Shown here: positions 10,852 to 19,355 of the stretch, piece after piece
Layout: each line of letters opens with the position of its first letter
Position numbering within the stretch: position 1 is the first letter of the stretch
Assembly (NCBI RefSeq): GCF_011440375.1
Contig: NZ_JAAOIR010000001.1
Span: forward strand, 124,001-188,000
Source of the DNA: Halorubellus sp. JP-L1
GTDB taxonomy: Archaea > Halobacteriota > Halobacteria > Halobacteriales > Natrialbaceae
Direction of reading: 5' to 3'
Length of the DNA: 64,000 bases
Notes under the pieces: model-generated
Seen by the model: the letters and a program-made list of their open reading frames with translations, nothing else
Databases searched by the model: none
Told to the model about the DNA's origin: nothing
Program-made: the position numbers and the translations under genes

Positions 10852-12843
10852 ATGGCCGACGATACCGAGGACGGCGAGGTGGAACTCGAAGCACGACTCG
10901 CAGAACAGGACACCTTCGAGCCCTCGGCGGCGTTCGTCGAGCAGGCGAACGTCAGCGACGACGGCATCTACGACGCGTTCGCGGAGAACTGGCCCGAGTG
11001 CTGGGAGCGAGCCGCCGACCTCGTCGACTGGGACGACGACTACGACGAGGTGCTGGACGACTCGAACCCGCCGTTCTTCGAGTGGTTCACGGGCGGGGAG
11101 CTGAACGCGAGCTACAACTGCATCGACCGGCACGTCGAGAACGGTGCGAAGAACCGCGCCGCCATCAAGTGGGAGGGCGAACTCGGTGAGACGCGCACGT
11201 ACACGTACCAGGACCTCTACCGGGAAGTGAACGCGTTCGCCGCCGGTCTCCGCGACATCGGCGTCGGCGAGGACGACGTCGTCACGCTGTACATGCCGAT
11301 GGTACCCGAACTCCCCATCGCCATGCTCGCGTGCGCGCGCATCGGCGCCCCCCACAGCGTCGTCTTCGCGGGATTCTCAGCGAACGCGCTCGCGACGCGG
11401 ATGAACGCTGCGGACTCCGAGTACCTCGTCACGTGCGACGGCTACTATCGCCGCGGCGACGCCCTCAACCACAAGGGGAAGGCCGACGAGGGCCTGCGCG
11501 GCGTCGACCACCACGTCGAGACGGTCGTCGTCGACCGCCTCGGCGACGAACTCACGCATTTCCTCGGCGACCACGCCCGAGACTACGGCGACCTCGTCGA
11601 CAAGCACGAAGGCGCCGAGGTCGACCCCGTCAGTCGCGACGCCGAGGACATGCTCTTCCTGATGTACACCTCGGGCACCACGGGCGAACCGAAGGGCGTG
11701 AAGCACACCACGGGCGGCTACCTCTCGTACGCCGCGTGGACGACCGAGAACGTCCTGGACGTGAAGCCCGAGGACACGTACTGGTGCGCTGCCGACATCG
11801 GCTGGATCACCGGGCACTCCTACATCGTGTACGGCCCGCTCGCGCTCGGCACGACGACTGTGATGTACGAGGGGACGCCCGACTACCCCGAGCGCGACCG
11901 GCTCTGGGAGTTAGTCGAGAAGTACCGCGTCGACCAGCTCTACACCGCACCGACCGCCATCCGATCGTTCATGAAGTGGGGGAACCAGTACCCCGAACGG
12001 CACGACCTCTCGAGCCTCCGCCTGCTCGGCACCGTCGGCGAACCGATCAACCCGCGCGCCTGGAAGTGGTACTACAAGCACATCGGTGACGAGGACTGCC
12101 CGGTCGTGGACACGTGGTGGCAGACCGAGACCGGCGGGATGATGATCACGACCCTCCCGGGCGTCGGCGAGATGAAGCCCGGGAGCGCCGGCCCGCCGCT
12201 CCCCGGCATCGGCGCCGAGGTCGTCGACGTCGACGGCGACCCCGTCGACGCCGGCGACGCCGGCTACCTCACCGTCGAGAAGCCCTGGCCGGGGATGCTC
12301 CGCACGCTCTACCAGAACGACGAGCGGTACGTCCAGGAGTACTGGGCGGAGTACTCGGACGTCGACAGCGACGACCCCGACGACTGGACGTACTTCCCCG
12401 AAGACGGCGCGAAGATAGACGACGACGGCTACATCACCGTCCTCGGCCGCGTCGACGACGTCATCAACGTCTCCGGGCACCGCCTCGGCACCATGGAGAT
12501 CGAGAGCGCGATCGTCGGCGTCGAAGGCGTCGCCGAAGCCGCCGTCGTCGGCGCGGACCACGACGTCAAGGGCGAAGCCGTGCACGCGTTCGTCATCACC
12601 GAAGACGACGCCACGCCCGGCGACGACCTCCGCGAACGGATAATCCAGGGCGTCGAGGACGCCATCGGCCCGATCGCCCGCCCCGAATCCGTCGTCTTCA
12701 CGCCCGAACTCCCGAAGACGCGCTCCGGGAAGATCATGCGTCGGCTCCTCGTCGACGTCGCGAACGGCGACGACCTCGGCGACACCTCCACGCTCCGGAA
12801 CCCCGACGTCGTCGACGACATCCAGGCCGCCGTCGAGAAGTAG
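10852..12843 (+). CDS. acs: Acetyl-CoA synthetase (AMP-forming)
   Basis: The product is 663 residues, full length for the family. Motifs are the P-loop YTSGTTGEPKGVKH, TWWQTETGG, the hinge/ribose motif VLGRVDDVINVSGHRLGT and the C-terminal PKTRSGKIMRR, whose Lys (K627) is the catalytic lysine regulated by acetylation in other organisms. It activates acetate to acetyl-CoA through acetyl-AMP in the cytoplasm. ATG 10852 is preceded by GGTTATCG about 27 bases upstream, consistent with a leaderless message. The gene converges closely on a small membrane-protein gene. Propionate activation cannot be excluded. Confidence 0.95.
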   Translation: MADDTEDGEVELEARLAEQDTFEPSAAFVEQANVSDDGIYDAFAENWPECWERAADLVDWDDDYDEVLDDSNPPFFEWFTGGELNASYNCIDRHVENGAKNRAAIKWEGELGETRTYTYQDLYREVNAFAAGLRDIGVGEDDVVTLYMPMVPELPIAMLACARIGAPHSVVFAGFSANALATRMNAADSEYLVTCDGYYRRGDALNHKGKADEGLRGVDHHVETVVVDRLGDELTHFLGDHARDYGDLVDKHEGAEVDPVSRDAEDMLFLMYTSGTTGEPKGVKHTTGGYLSYAAWTTENVLDVKPEDTYWCAADIGWITGHSYIVYGPLALGTTTVMYEGTPDYPERDRLWELVEKYRVDQLYTAPTAIRSFMKWGNQYPERHDLSSLRLLGTVGEPINPRAWKWYYKHIGDEDCPVVDTWWQTETGGMMITTLPGVGEMKPGSAGPPLPGIGAEVVDVDGDPVDAGDAGYLTVEKPWPGMLRTLYQNDERYVQEYWAEYSDVDSDDPDDWTYFPEDGAKIDDDGYITVLGRVDDVINVSGHRLGTMEIESAIVGVEGVAEAAVVGADHDVKGEAVHAFVITEDDATPGDDLRERIIQGVEDAIGPIARPESVVFTPELPKTRSGKIMRRLLVDVANGDDLGDTSTLRNPDVVDDIQAAVEK

Positions 12844-12858
12844 CCCGCGACCCCCTCC

Positions 12859-13140
12859 TCACTCCACCGCGGCGTCGTCGTACCGCGCCACGAACTGGAC
12901 GAGTGCGAGGAGCACGCCGAGCGAGACAGCGAGCATCGCCATCCCGTACAGCGCGAACGAGACGGGCGTGATCTCGAACGCGATCGGACCGAACGCCGCC
13001 ATCTCGACGCCCTTCTGTGCCGGCAGGATGATCCCGAGCACGTACCCGAGCACGCCAGCGAGTGCGACCACGCCGACGTAGACGACCACGACCACGCGCT
13101 TCCCGGAGAGCACCGTCGAGAGGCGAGCGTTCTCAGTCAC
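12859..13140 (-). CDS. Small two-helix membrane protein near oxidase gene
   Basis: The product is 93 residues with two long hydrophobic segments (VVVVYVGVVALAGVLGYVLG and SFALYGMAMLAVSLGVLLAL) and a short charged C-terminus. I chose the GTG at 13140 because a TATA-like GGCTAATCG lies about 27 bases upstream; the open frame further upstream is Arg/Pro-rich and unconvincing. It sits beside the terminal oxidase cluster and diverges from a 28-residue membrane protein, so a respiratory role is plausible. That is inference from position only. Confidence 0.7.
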   Translation of the reverse strand: MTENARLSTVLSGKRVVVVVYVGVVALAGVLGYVLGIILPAQKGVEMAAFGPIAFEITPVSFALYGMAMLAVSLGVLLALVQFVARYDDAAVE

Positions 13141-13199
13141 ACGCGACAGTTGGTGCGAGTAACGATTAGCCTTTGGCTTTGGGTCCCGTAGCCCGCGAC

Positions 13200-13286
13200 A
13201 TGAACGAGAAGGAGCTCCTGCTCGTCGTCCTCGGACTCGTCGCAATCATGATGTTCACCACCGGGTTCGTGCTCGCGACCGTCTGA
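13200..13286 (+). CDS. 28-residue single-helix membrane protein
   Basis: This very short frame reads MNEKELLLVVLGLVAIMM, then FTTGFVLATV. It is one transmembrane helix with a charged N-terminus, a composition quite unlike random GC-rich frames. It diverges from the 93-residue membrane protein, with promoter elements in the shared AT-richer stretch 13161-13180, and ends about 70 bases before the converging oxidase subunit I gene. Single-helix subunits of about this size occur in some haem-copper oxidases, such as subunit IIa of ba3 enzymes. Assignment as an oxidase subunit is speculative. Confidence 0.6.
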   Translation: MNEKELLLVVLGLVAIMMFTTGFVLATV

Positions 13287-13353
13287 GGACCCCTGACTGA
13301 CTCGCCTCGCAACGCACTCGTCGAGAACTCGAAGCGAAGAACAGACCGCCGCG

Positions 13354-15246
13354 TCAGGCGTCCTCGGACGACGCGTCGTCGTCCGGCTGGCCGCCGTCCG
13401 TCATCGCCGTCTCGTCCTCGGGCTCGCCGCCGTCGGCGAGCGTCGTGTCCAGGCGGTCCGCGTGCCAGTCGAACTCGCGACTCGGCACGCCGTCCTCCTC
13501 GAGGTTCCACGGGTCCGGGCCGACGACCGGCCCCTCGAGCCAGGACTGAACCATGTTCCAGAGCCAGATCAGCTGCCCGACGAGGAGGATGAACGCACCG
13601 ACGGTCGAGAGCACGTGCAGGCTCGTGAAGTAACCGAGGATGCCGTCGACGGTGATCCCGCTGTACGTCGCGTAGCGGCGCGGCATCCCGCCGTACCCCA
13701 GCAGGATCATCGCGAAGAACGTCAGGTTCGTGCCGACCATCGTCAGCCAGAAGTGCGCCTTCCCGAGCGTCCGCTGGTACATCCGCCCGGAGACGATCGG
13801 GAACCAGTAGTAGACGCCCGCGAACACCGCGAACGCGATGGCGCCCATGATGACGTAGTGGAAGTGCCCGACGACGTAGTACGTGTCGTGGAGCACGAGG
13901 TCGACGGGAATCGCGGCGAGGAACACGCCGGTGACGCCACCGATGATGAAGTTCGCGATGAACCCGATGCAGAACAGCATCGGCGTCGTCAACCGGAGGT
14001 TCCCGTTCCACATCGTCGTGATCCAGTTGAACGTCTTCACCGCGCTCGGTATCGCGATCGCGAGCGAGACCGCCATGAACCCCGCGCGCAGGCGCGGGTC
14101 GATGCCGCTCGCGAACATGTGGTGCGCCCACACGCCGAAGGAGAGGACGCCGATGGCGAGCGTCGAGTACACGACGAACTTGAACCCGAACAGCTTCCGT
14201 CCAGAGAACCGCGGGAGGACGTAACTGATGATGCCCATCGGCGGGAGCACCAGGATGTACACTTCGGGGTGACCGAAGAACCAGAACAGGTGCTGGTAGA
14301 GGATCGTCCCACCGCCTTCGACCATGAAGAACCCGGTCGCGAAGTTACGGTCGAGGAGGAGCATCACGAGCGCGCTCCCGAGGAGCGGGAACGAGAACAG
14401 GATGAGCGCGGACTGCGTGAGGATCGTCCACGAGAAGATGTCGAGCTTGTCCCAGCCGACGTCCTCGGCGCGCTCCGTGAAGATGGTCGCGATGAAGTTG
14501 ATCGCGCCCATCGTCGCGGAGACGCCAGTGAGGTGCAGGCCGAGGAGCATCAGGTCCGTCCCGACGTTCAACGCGGACGTGTCGATCTCCGTGGACGCGA
14601 TGACGCGACCCGCGTACTCGTACGTCATCGCGTCCCCACCGGCGGCGGTCTGTCCGGCCGCCAGGGGCGGGTACATCGTCCAGGACGCCATCGACGCGCT
14701 GATCGACTCGAAGAACGGTCCGAGGAAGAAGCCCGACCAGATGAGGACCGCGCCCGGCGGCAGGAGCCAGAATGCGATGGCGTTGATGCGCGGGAACGCC
14801 ATGTCGTCCGCGCCGATGAGGAGCGGGATGAAGTAATTCGAGAACGCAGCGAGGATCGGCGTCCCGAACAGGAACAGCATCGTGATGCCGTGACTCGTCA
14901 GCAGCGCGTTGTAGAACGTCTCGCCGCCGACGACAGCGAGGACGTCCATCGCGGGCGTCGCCAGCTCGGTCCGCATCAAGATCACGGCGAGGCCACCCCA
15001 CGCGAACGCGACGATCGCGTAGACGCCGTAGAGGATGCCGATGTCCTTGTGGTCGACCGTCGTCAACCACCGTACGATACCACCGGGCTTCTCGTCGTGC
15101 GAGTACCCGGTTTCGCCCCCGAGGGCGCCGCCGCCAGCCAGCGGCGTGTACGCGCGCCAGTCGTCGGCTCGCGACGCGAGCGCGAAGACGACGACGAGGA
15201 GCACGGCCATCAGGAGTGTAATTGCAAGCTCTCCGCTAAGACCCAT
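13354..15246 (-). CDS. ctaD: Haem-copper oxidase subunit I
   Basis: The product is 630 residues, a polytopic membrane protein. The first haem ligand region is LLTSHGITMLFLFGTP. WFFGHPEVYILVLPP carries the CuB His, the proton-channel Glu and the cross-linked Tyr of A-type oxidases. WAHHMF supplies two further CuB His, and VGHFHYV the haem ligands. It should reduce O2 at the end of the respiratory chain. An additional N-terminal helix precedes the typical core. No subunit II or III gene is visible within the window. The ATG at 15246 has a TATA-like CTTTAGGG about 27 bases upstream. Confidence 0.95.
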   Translation of the reverse strand: MGLSGELAITLLMAVLLVVVFALASRADDWRAYTPLAGGGALGGETGYSHDEKPGGIVRWLTTVDHKDIGILYGVYAIVAFAWGGLAVILMRTELATPAMDVLAVVGGETFYNALLTSHGITMLFLFGTPILAAFSNYFIPLLIGADDMAFPRINAIAFWLLPPGAVLIWSGFFLGPFFESISASMASWTMYPPLAAGQTAAGGDAMTYEYAGRVIASTEIDTSALNVGTDLMLLGLHLTGVSATMGAINFIATIFTERAEDVGWDKLDIFSWTILTQSALILFSFPLLGSALVMLLLDRNFATGFFMVEGGGTILYQHLFWFFGHPEVYILVLPPMGIISYVLPRFSGRKLFGFKFVVYSTLAIGVLSFGVWAHHMFASGIDPRLRAGFMAVSLAIAIPSAVKTFNWITTMWNGNLRLTTPMLFCIGFIANFIIGGVTGVFLAAIPVDLVLHDTYYVVGHFHYVIMGAIAFAVFAGVYYWFPIVSGRMYQRTLGKAHFWLTMVGTNLTFFAMILLGYGGMPRRYATYSGITVDGILGYFTSLHVLSTVGAFILLVGQLIWLWNMVQSWLEGPVVGPDPWNLEEDGVPSREFDWHADRLDTTLADGGEPEDETAMTDGGQPDDDASSEDA

Positions 15247-15508
15247 GGAAGACGGTCAGGATTGCACCCTAAAGAAAGGTTCGGGTCGGCGCTCGCACCG
15301 GTTTCGCTTCCCGGATGCCGGCACCCTAAGGGTGTCGGTTGCCGGTCGACAATCACTGAGTCACTGACCGCTCGCATGCCGCCCGCTCCGTGGGTTCGAC
15401 GGTTCCAGCAGGCACCAGCGACGGCGTCACGTCGAGTCGACCTCGGCGACGGCGCGGGACGGCGGTGTCGTCGCTATGAGGAGTGACTCGCGAACGGGAC
15501 GGGGTCGG
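15247..15508. other. Gap between oxidase genes, no gene seen
   Basis: Apart from the leaderless promoter of ctaD at about 15268-15275, this stretch shows no convincing coding frame on either strand and no strong hairpin. Confidence 0.5.
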
Positions 15509-15913
15509 TCAGAAGACCTGTTCGTGCTCGCCGTCGTCGGAGTCGGCCGATTCCGCGCGGTCGTCGGATTCGGCGTCGTCGCCCGTGACGGACGGCGTTC
15601 CCTCGGGGGACTCCGTCCCCGCGGTCTCGGAGGTGTCCTCGACGCCGGGTTTCTCCTCGGCGTGAGCCGCACGACCCGCCTCTTCGCTCGCGATCGCGTC
15701 GCCCTCGATGGCGATCGCGGAGAAGTACGTGAGGACGGTGAGGAGGACGAACGACCCCCCGATGATGCCGAGCATGAGCGTGCTGTACAGCGGGTCCCAG
15801 CTGAACGGACCCGCGAGGACGAACAGGCCGATGAAGAAGGCCAGGATGCCCAGTGGAATGATGTTCACCACGAGGTCGAGCATCGTGTCCTTCGTGAAGA
15901 CGCGCTGTGCCAT
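15509..15913 (-). CDS. Oxidase-associated two-helix membrane protein
   Basis: The product is 134 residues. Two hydrophobic segments (VNIIPLGILAFFIGLFVLAG and GIIGGSFVLLTVLTYFSAIA) are followed by a very acidic, disordered ~65-residue tail. The type resembles small haloarchaeal membrane proteins commonly found beside cytochrome oxidase genes, and it lies upstream of ctaD on the same strand. It may help assemble or stabilise the oxidase; no catalytic residues are evident. Confidence 0.75.
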   Translation of the reverse strand: MAQRVFTKDTMLDLVVNIIPLGILAFFIGLFVLAGPFSWDPLYSTLMLGIIGGSFVLLTVLTYFSAIAIEGDAIASEEAGRAAHAEEKPGVEDTSETAGTESPEGTPSVTGDDAESDDRAESADSDDGEHEQVF

Positions 15914-15982
15914 TGCTATCGGTGGCTATTGAGGCCCGGACAAATAGGTTGTCGGTTCGCACCCGGCGTGGAACGTAGAATC

Positions 15983-16423
15983 TCAGCCGGCGACGGCGAG
16001 TTCCTTCCGCGTGAACCCGGCGACGGACGCGAGGAGGGTGATGCCGCCCGCGGCCATCATCGAGAGCCCACGGTACGCGATTGCGTTCGGGACGGCGACG
16101 AGTGCTGGGCCACCGACGGCGCCACCGTAGAGCGCGAAGACGGCCGTCCCGGCGACGAGGACGACGACGGCGAGCACGCCGAGGGTCGTCCAGGCGTCGT
16201 CCACGTACCCGGCTTCGTGGAGGATGCCGGCGACCGCGCCCGTGAACGTGAGGACGCCGACGATGGTCAGAACGTACACGCCGACGACGACGCCCACCTC
16301 CGCGATGGCGAGCCCGAACGCGACGAACATCGGCCACAGCGACGCGGAGGGCTTGTGGTCTGTCACGGCGCGGTTCCCGTCTTCGCTCCCGGTACCCGCG
16401 TTCTCGACGCTCTCCTTTGCCAT
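15983..16423 (-). CDS. Four-helix membrane protein, oxidase cluster
   Basis: The product is 146 residues with a polar ~30-residue N-terminus and four hydrophobic helices (for example ASLWPMFVAFGLAIAEVGVV and LAVVVLVAGTAVFALYGGAV). I chose ATG 16423 over an upstream frame of poor composition. It lies upstream of the other oxidase-associated gene on the same strand and probably belongs to the same respiratory group. The specific function is unknown. Confidence 0.75.
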   Translation of the reverse strand: MAKESVENAGTGSEDGNRAVTDHKPSASLWPMFVAFGLAIAEVGVVVGVYVLTIVGVLTFTGAVAGILHEAGYVDDAWTTLGVLAVVVLVAGTAVFALYGGAVGGPALVAVPNAIAYRGLSMMAAGGITLLASVAGFTRKELAVAG

Positions 16424-16566
16424 GCCGTCACGTAAGTGGTTCAGGCATAAACACGTCACGGAACCCCCGCGTCCCGGTTCCGGCACCGTTCTCGAGGAGT
16501 GGCGGTCGTGTACGGAGCGCGCCGTTAACCACGACATATTAAGTGGTCGATGGCGAAGATTACGCC

Positions 16567-17733
16567 ATGTCAGGTGTACGAGTAGCAGGTGTCGGACTCA
16601 CTCCGTTCGGTGCGTCCCCGGAGCGCACGGGCCGGGATCTGTTCGCCGAAGCTGGCTGTGACGCGCTCGCGGACGCCGACGTCGACCGCGACGACGTCGA
16701 GGCCCTCCTCTACGGGAACTTCATGGGAGAACTGGCGGAACACCAGGGTCACCAGGGGCCGCTGATGGCTGAGGCCGTCGGCGTCGACGCGCCCGCGACG
16801 CGGTTCGAGGCGGCCTGTGCGTCCTCGGGGGTCGCGGTCCGCGAGGGCGTCAAGCGCGTCCGGAACGGCGAGGCGGACGTCCTCATGGTCGGCGGCGCGG
16901 AGCGCATGACGAACCTCGGGACGGCGGGGGCGACGGAGGCGCTCGCGATCGCCGCGGACGACCTCTGGGAGGTCAGCGCGGGCATGACGTTCCCGGGCGC
17001 CTACGCCCTGATGGCGCAGGCGTACTTCGCGGAGTACGGCGGGTCCCGCGAGGACCTCGCGGAGATAGCGGTGAAGAACCACGACAACGCCCTGATCAAC
17101 GATAAGGCCCAGTACCAGCGCGAGATCGACGTCGAGACGGTCGTCGACGCGCCGATGGTGTCCGAACCGCTCGGGCTGTACGACTCCTGCCCGATCAGCG
17201 ACGGCGCGGCGGCGGTCGTGCTCGTGAGCGACGAGTTCGCGGCCGAGCACGGTCTGGACGCGTCCGTCTCGATCACCGGCACCGGCCAGGGTGGCGACCT
17301 GATGGCGCTGCACGACCGCGAGTACCTCGCGCGGTCGCCGGCTGCGGACGAGGCCGCCGAGGAAGCGTACGCCGACGCGGACGTCCGCCCCGGCGACGTG
17401 GACGTCGCGGAGGTCCACGACTGCTTCACGATCGCGGAGGTGCTAGCCCTGGAGTCGCTCGGCCTCTGCGAGGTCGGCGAGGGCGTGTCTGCGGCCGCGG
17501 ACGGCGTGACGACGAAGGACGGCGAGATGCCCGTGAACCTCTCGGGCGGCCTGAAGGCGAAGGGTCACCCCGTGGGCGCGACGGGCGCGTCCCAGATCTG
17601 CGAACTCACGATGCTCCTGCGCGGCGACCACCCGAACAGCGACGCGGTGCCCGAGGCTGAGTGCGGACTCGCGCACAATGCCGGCGGCACGGTCGCGTCC
17701 GCGGTCGTTCACGTGCTCGAGGTGGTCGCATGA
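16567..17733 (+). CDS. Thiolase family protein (acetyl-CoA acetyltransferase type)
   Basis: The product is 388 residues of the archaeal thiolase/SCP-x type. The nucleophile Cys84 lies in RFEAACASSGVAV; the His motifs are EVHDCFTIAE and GLKAKGHPVGATGASQ. It catalyses thiolytic cleavage or Claisen condensation of acyl-CoAs. ATG 16567 has CATATTA about 29 bases upstream, strong support for a leaderless start. The next gene encodes a DUF35 zinc-ribbon/OB-fold protein. In archaea such pairs form complexes in which the DUF35 protein helps hold CoA, so the two products probably work together. Degradative versus biosynthetic direction cannot be told. Confidence 0.92.
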   Translation: MSGVRVAGVGLTPFGASPERTGRDLFAEAGCDALADADVDRDDVEALLYGNFMGELAEHQGHQGPLMAEAVGVDAPATRFEAACASSGVAVREGVKRVRNGEADVLMVGGAERMTNLGTAGATEALAIAADDLWEVSAGMTFPGAYALMAQAYFAEYGGSREDLAEIAVKNHDNALINDKAQYQREIDVETVVDAPMVSEPLGLYDSCPISDGAAAVVLVSDEFAAEHGLDASVSITGTGQGGDLMALHDREYLARSPAADEAAEEAYADADVRPGDVDVAEVHDCFTIAEVLALESLGLCEVGEGVSAAADGVTTKDGEMPVNLSGGLKAKGHPVGATGASQICELTMLLRGDHPNSDAVPEAECGLAHNAGGTVASAVVHVLEVVA

Positions 17734-17788
17734 GCGAGCGTCGCGAGCGAATGCGAGTACGCCCGAACGCAGTTCGGGAGGTGGACTC

Positions 17789-18184
17789 ATGAGCGACGCC
17801 GACGAGGAGGTCGTGGACGCCGGGTACGACGAGTGGGTGACGGCCGTCGCCGACGGCGAGGGCTACTACCTCGAGTGCGAGAACGACCACGGGTCACTGC
17901 CGCCGCGTCGGGTCTGCCCGCACTGCGGGTCCCTCGACATCGCGGAGGTCCCGCTCCCCGAGGCCGGCGAGATCCAGACGTTCACGGTCACGCACGTCGC
18001 GACGCCGAACTTCACGGAGGACACGCCGTACGCGGTCTGCATCGCTCGATTCGGTGACGTTCGCGTCACCGGCCAGATGCGGGACGTCGCGGTCGAGGAC
18101 GTCGAGGTCGGGCTCACGGTCGAGATCGATGTCGCCCAGACGGAGACGACCGGGGACGACCTCGTCGTCTTCCGGCCGCGGTAG
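17789..18184 (+). CDS. DUF35 zinc-ribbon/OB-fold protein (thiolase partner)
   Basis: The product is 131 residues: an N-terminal helix, a rubredoxin-like zinc ribbon (YYLECENDHGSLPPRRVCPH, ending in the pair CPHC) and a C-terminal OB-fold (~60-131). Only three Cys plus a nearby His are present at the metal site, so zinc binding may be by Cys3His or lost. It follows the thiolase gene after 55 bases and has a clear Shine-Dalgarno (GGGAGGTG) before ATG 17789, unlike most genes here, consistent with translation from a polycistronic message. Confidence 0.88.
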   Translation: MSDADEEVVDAGYDEWVTAVADGEGYYLECENDHGSLPPRRVCPHCGSLDIAEVPLPEAGEIQTFTVTHVATPNFTEDTPYAVCIARFGDVRVTGQMRDVAVEDVEVGLTVEIDVAQTETTGDDLVVFRPR

Positions 18185-18217
18185 GAGAGCGGACTCGTTC
18201 TCGGGACGGCCTTCGAA

Positions 18218-18236
18218 TCCGGACTCTCCGTCCGGA
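18218..18236. terminator. Hairpin between converging genes
   Basis: The perfect inverted repeat TCCGGAC-TCTCC-GTCCGGA (7-bp arms) sits in the 64-base gap between the DUF35 and hydrolase genes, whose 3' ends face each other. Its position suits a bidirectional transcription end or transcript-stabilising structure, but there is no flanking T tract, so confidence is limited. Confidence 0.4.
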
Positions 18237-18248
18237 GCACCGTTCGTG

Positions 18249-19232
18249 CTATTCGCGTTCGACGGCGATGCGGTCGGCCTCGACGTCGCGGTCGAGGTCG
18301 AGGTCGTCCGCGATGCCGTCGAGGAACGCCTCGGGGTGCTCGTCGTGGGGGAGGAGTGCGGCGTAGTCGACGACGACGAGCTTCGCGTTCGCGCGGTCGG
18401 CGAGTTCGCGGCCCGTCGAGAGCGGCGTGGTTTCGGCTTCGCGACCCCAGACGAGCGTCGTCGGGACGTCGAGGTCGGCGATGGCGGCGCCGAGGTCGAC
18501 GTCGCTGTCGAGATAGCCGGCGACGAACGAGGCGGGCGCGTAGCGCGCGCCGGACTGGTGGGTGGTCTGCCAGTCGTAGCGCTTCCGGTCGGTCGCGTAC
18601 GCGTCGGCGTCGTAGTAGGAGTGGTCGGCGCTGAAGTACTCGAGCGAGCGCTCGCTCGCGATCGCGTCGAACGCGAGCGTCCCGACGACCGGCGACCGGA
18701 GCAATCGCCGGACCATCGGTTTCTCGCCGCCCGGCATCGTCGACGCCGTCGGAGACACGAGCACGAGTCGACTCACCGACGCGCCCTTCGCGGCTTCGAC
18801 GGCGTACGCCGCGGACAAAGAAGATGCGAGGACGGTCGCGTCCTCGCCAGCCACGTCCTCGAGGAACGCCCGGAGGAAGTCCTCGTAGTGCTCGTTCGTG
18901 TACTGGATGGGCGGGCGGTCCGAGCGCCCGAACCCGGGGAGGTCGGGCGCGACCACGTGGTAGTCCGCCGCGAGCGCCTCGGCGATCGAGACGAACTCGT
19001 TGCTCGACGCCGCCGCATTCACGCCGTGCACGAGCACGAGCGTCGGATTGTCCGGGTTCCCGAGGTCCGTGTAGTACGTGTCCATGCCGCGCCAGCGGTA
19101 CGTCTCCCCGGCGCCGGGGAGCGGCCGCGGCAGGTCGCCGGCGCGCCGTCGAAGCAACCGGTCTGTCAGGACGCCGACGCCGATGGCACCCACGACGCCA
19201 CCGGCGGCGTACAGCGCCTTCTTGGCTCGCAT
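18249..19232 (-). CDS. Alpha/beta hydrolase, membrane-anchored N-terminus
   Basis: The product is 327 residues. A hydrophobic N-terminal segment (ALYAAGGVVGAIGVGVL) suggests a membrane anchor. The oxyanion region is VLVHGVNAA, followed by APDLPGFGRSDRPP. The nucleophile elbow is ASSLSAA, in which Ala and Ser replace the usual flanking glycines; the acid lies near VWGREAETTPL and the catalytic His in LPHDEHPE. It is probably an esterase or related hydrolase of unknown substrate. ATG 19232 is chosen over an upstream in-frame ATG with a weak context. Confidence 0.85.
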   Translation of the reverse strand: MRAKKALYAAGGVVGAIGVGVLTDRLLRRRAGDLPRPLPGAGETYRWRGMDTYYTDLGNPDNPTLVLVHGVNAAASSNEFVSIAEALAADYHVVAPDLPGFGRSDRPPIQYTNEHYEDFLRAFLEDVAGEDATVLASSLSAAYAVEAAKGASVSRLVLVSPTASTMPGGEKPMVRRLLRSPVVGTLAFDAIASERSLEYFSADHSYYDADAYATDRKRYDWQTTHQSGARYAPASFVAGYLDSDVDLGAAIADLDVPTTLVWGREAETTPLSTGRELADRANAKLVVVDYAALLPHDEHPEAFLDGIADDLDLDRDVEADRIAVERE

Positions 19233-19355
19233 GTCCGCACATAGGACCGGGAGCGACTTCAACCTCGTGCCGGCGTCCGCCGATTCGCTCGCGTCTCGGC
19301 CCGCTCGCGTCTCGGCCCGCTACCGTCTCGGCCGGACCGACCGGCCGCGAGTCCG

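Noticed and set aside
13462-15486. 674-codon plus-strand frame opposite oxidase subunit I
   Set aside because: It has an Arg/Glu/His-rich shadow composition; the minus strand encodes a complete haem-copper oxidase subunit with all ligands.
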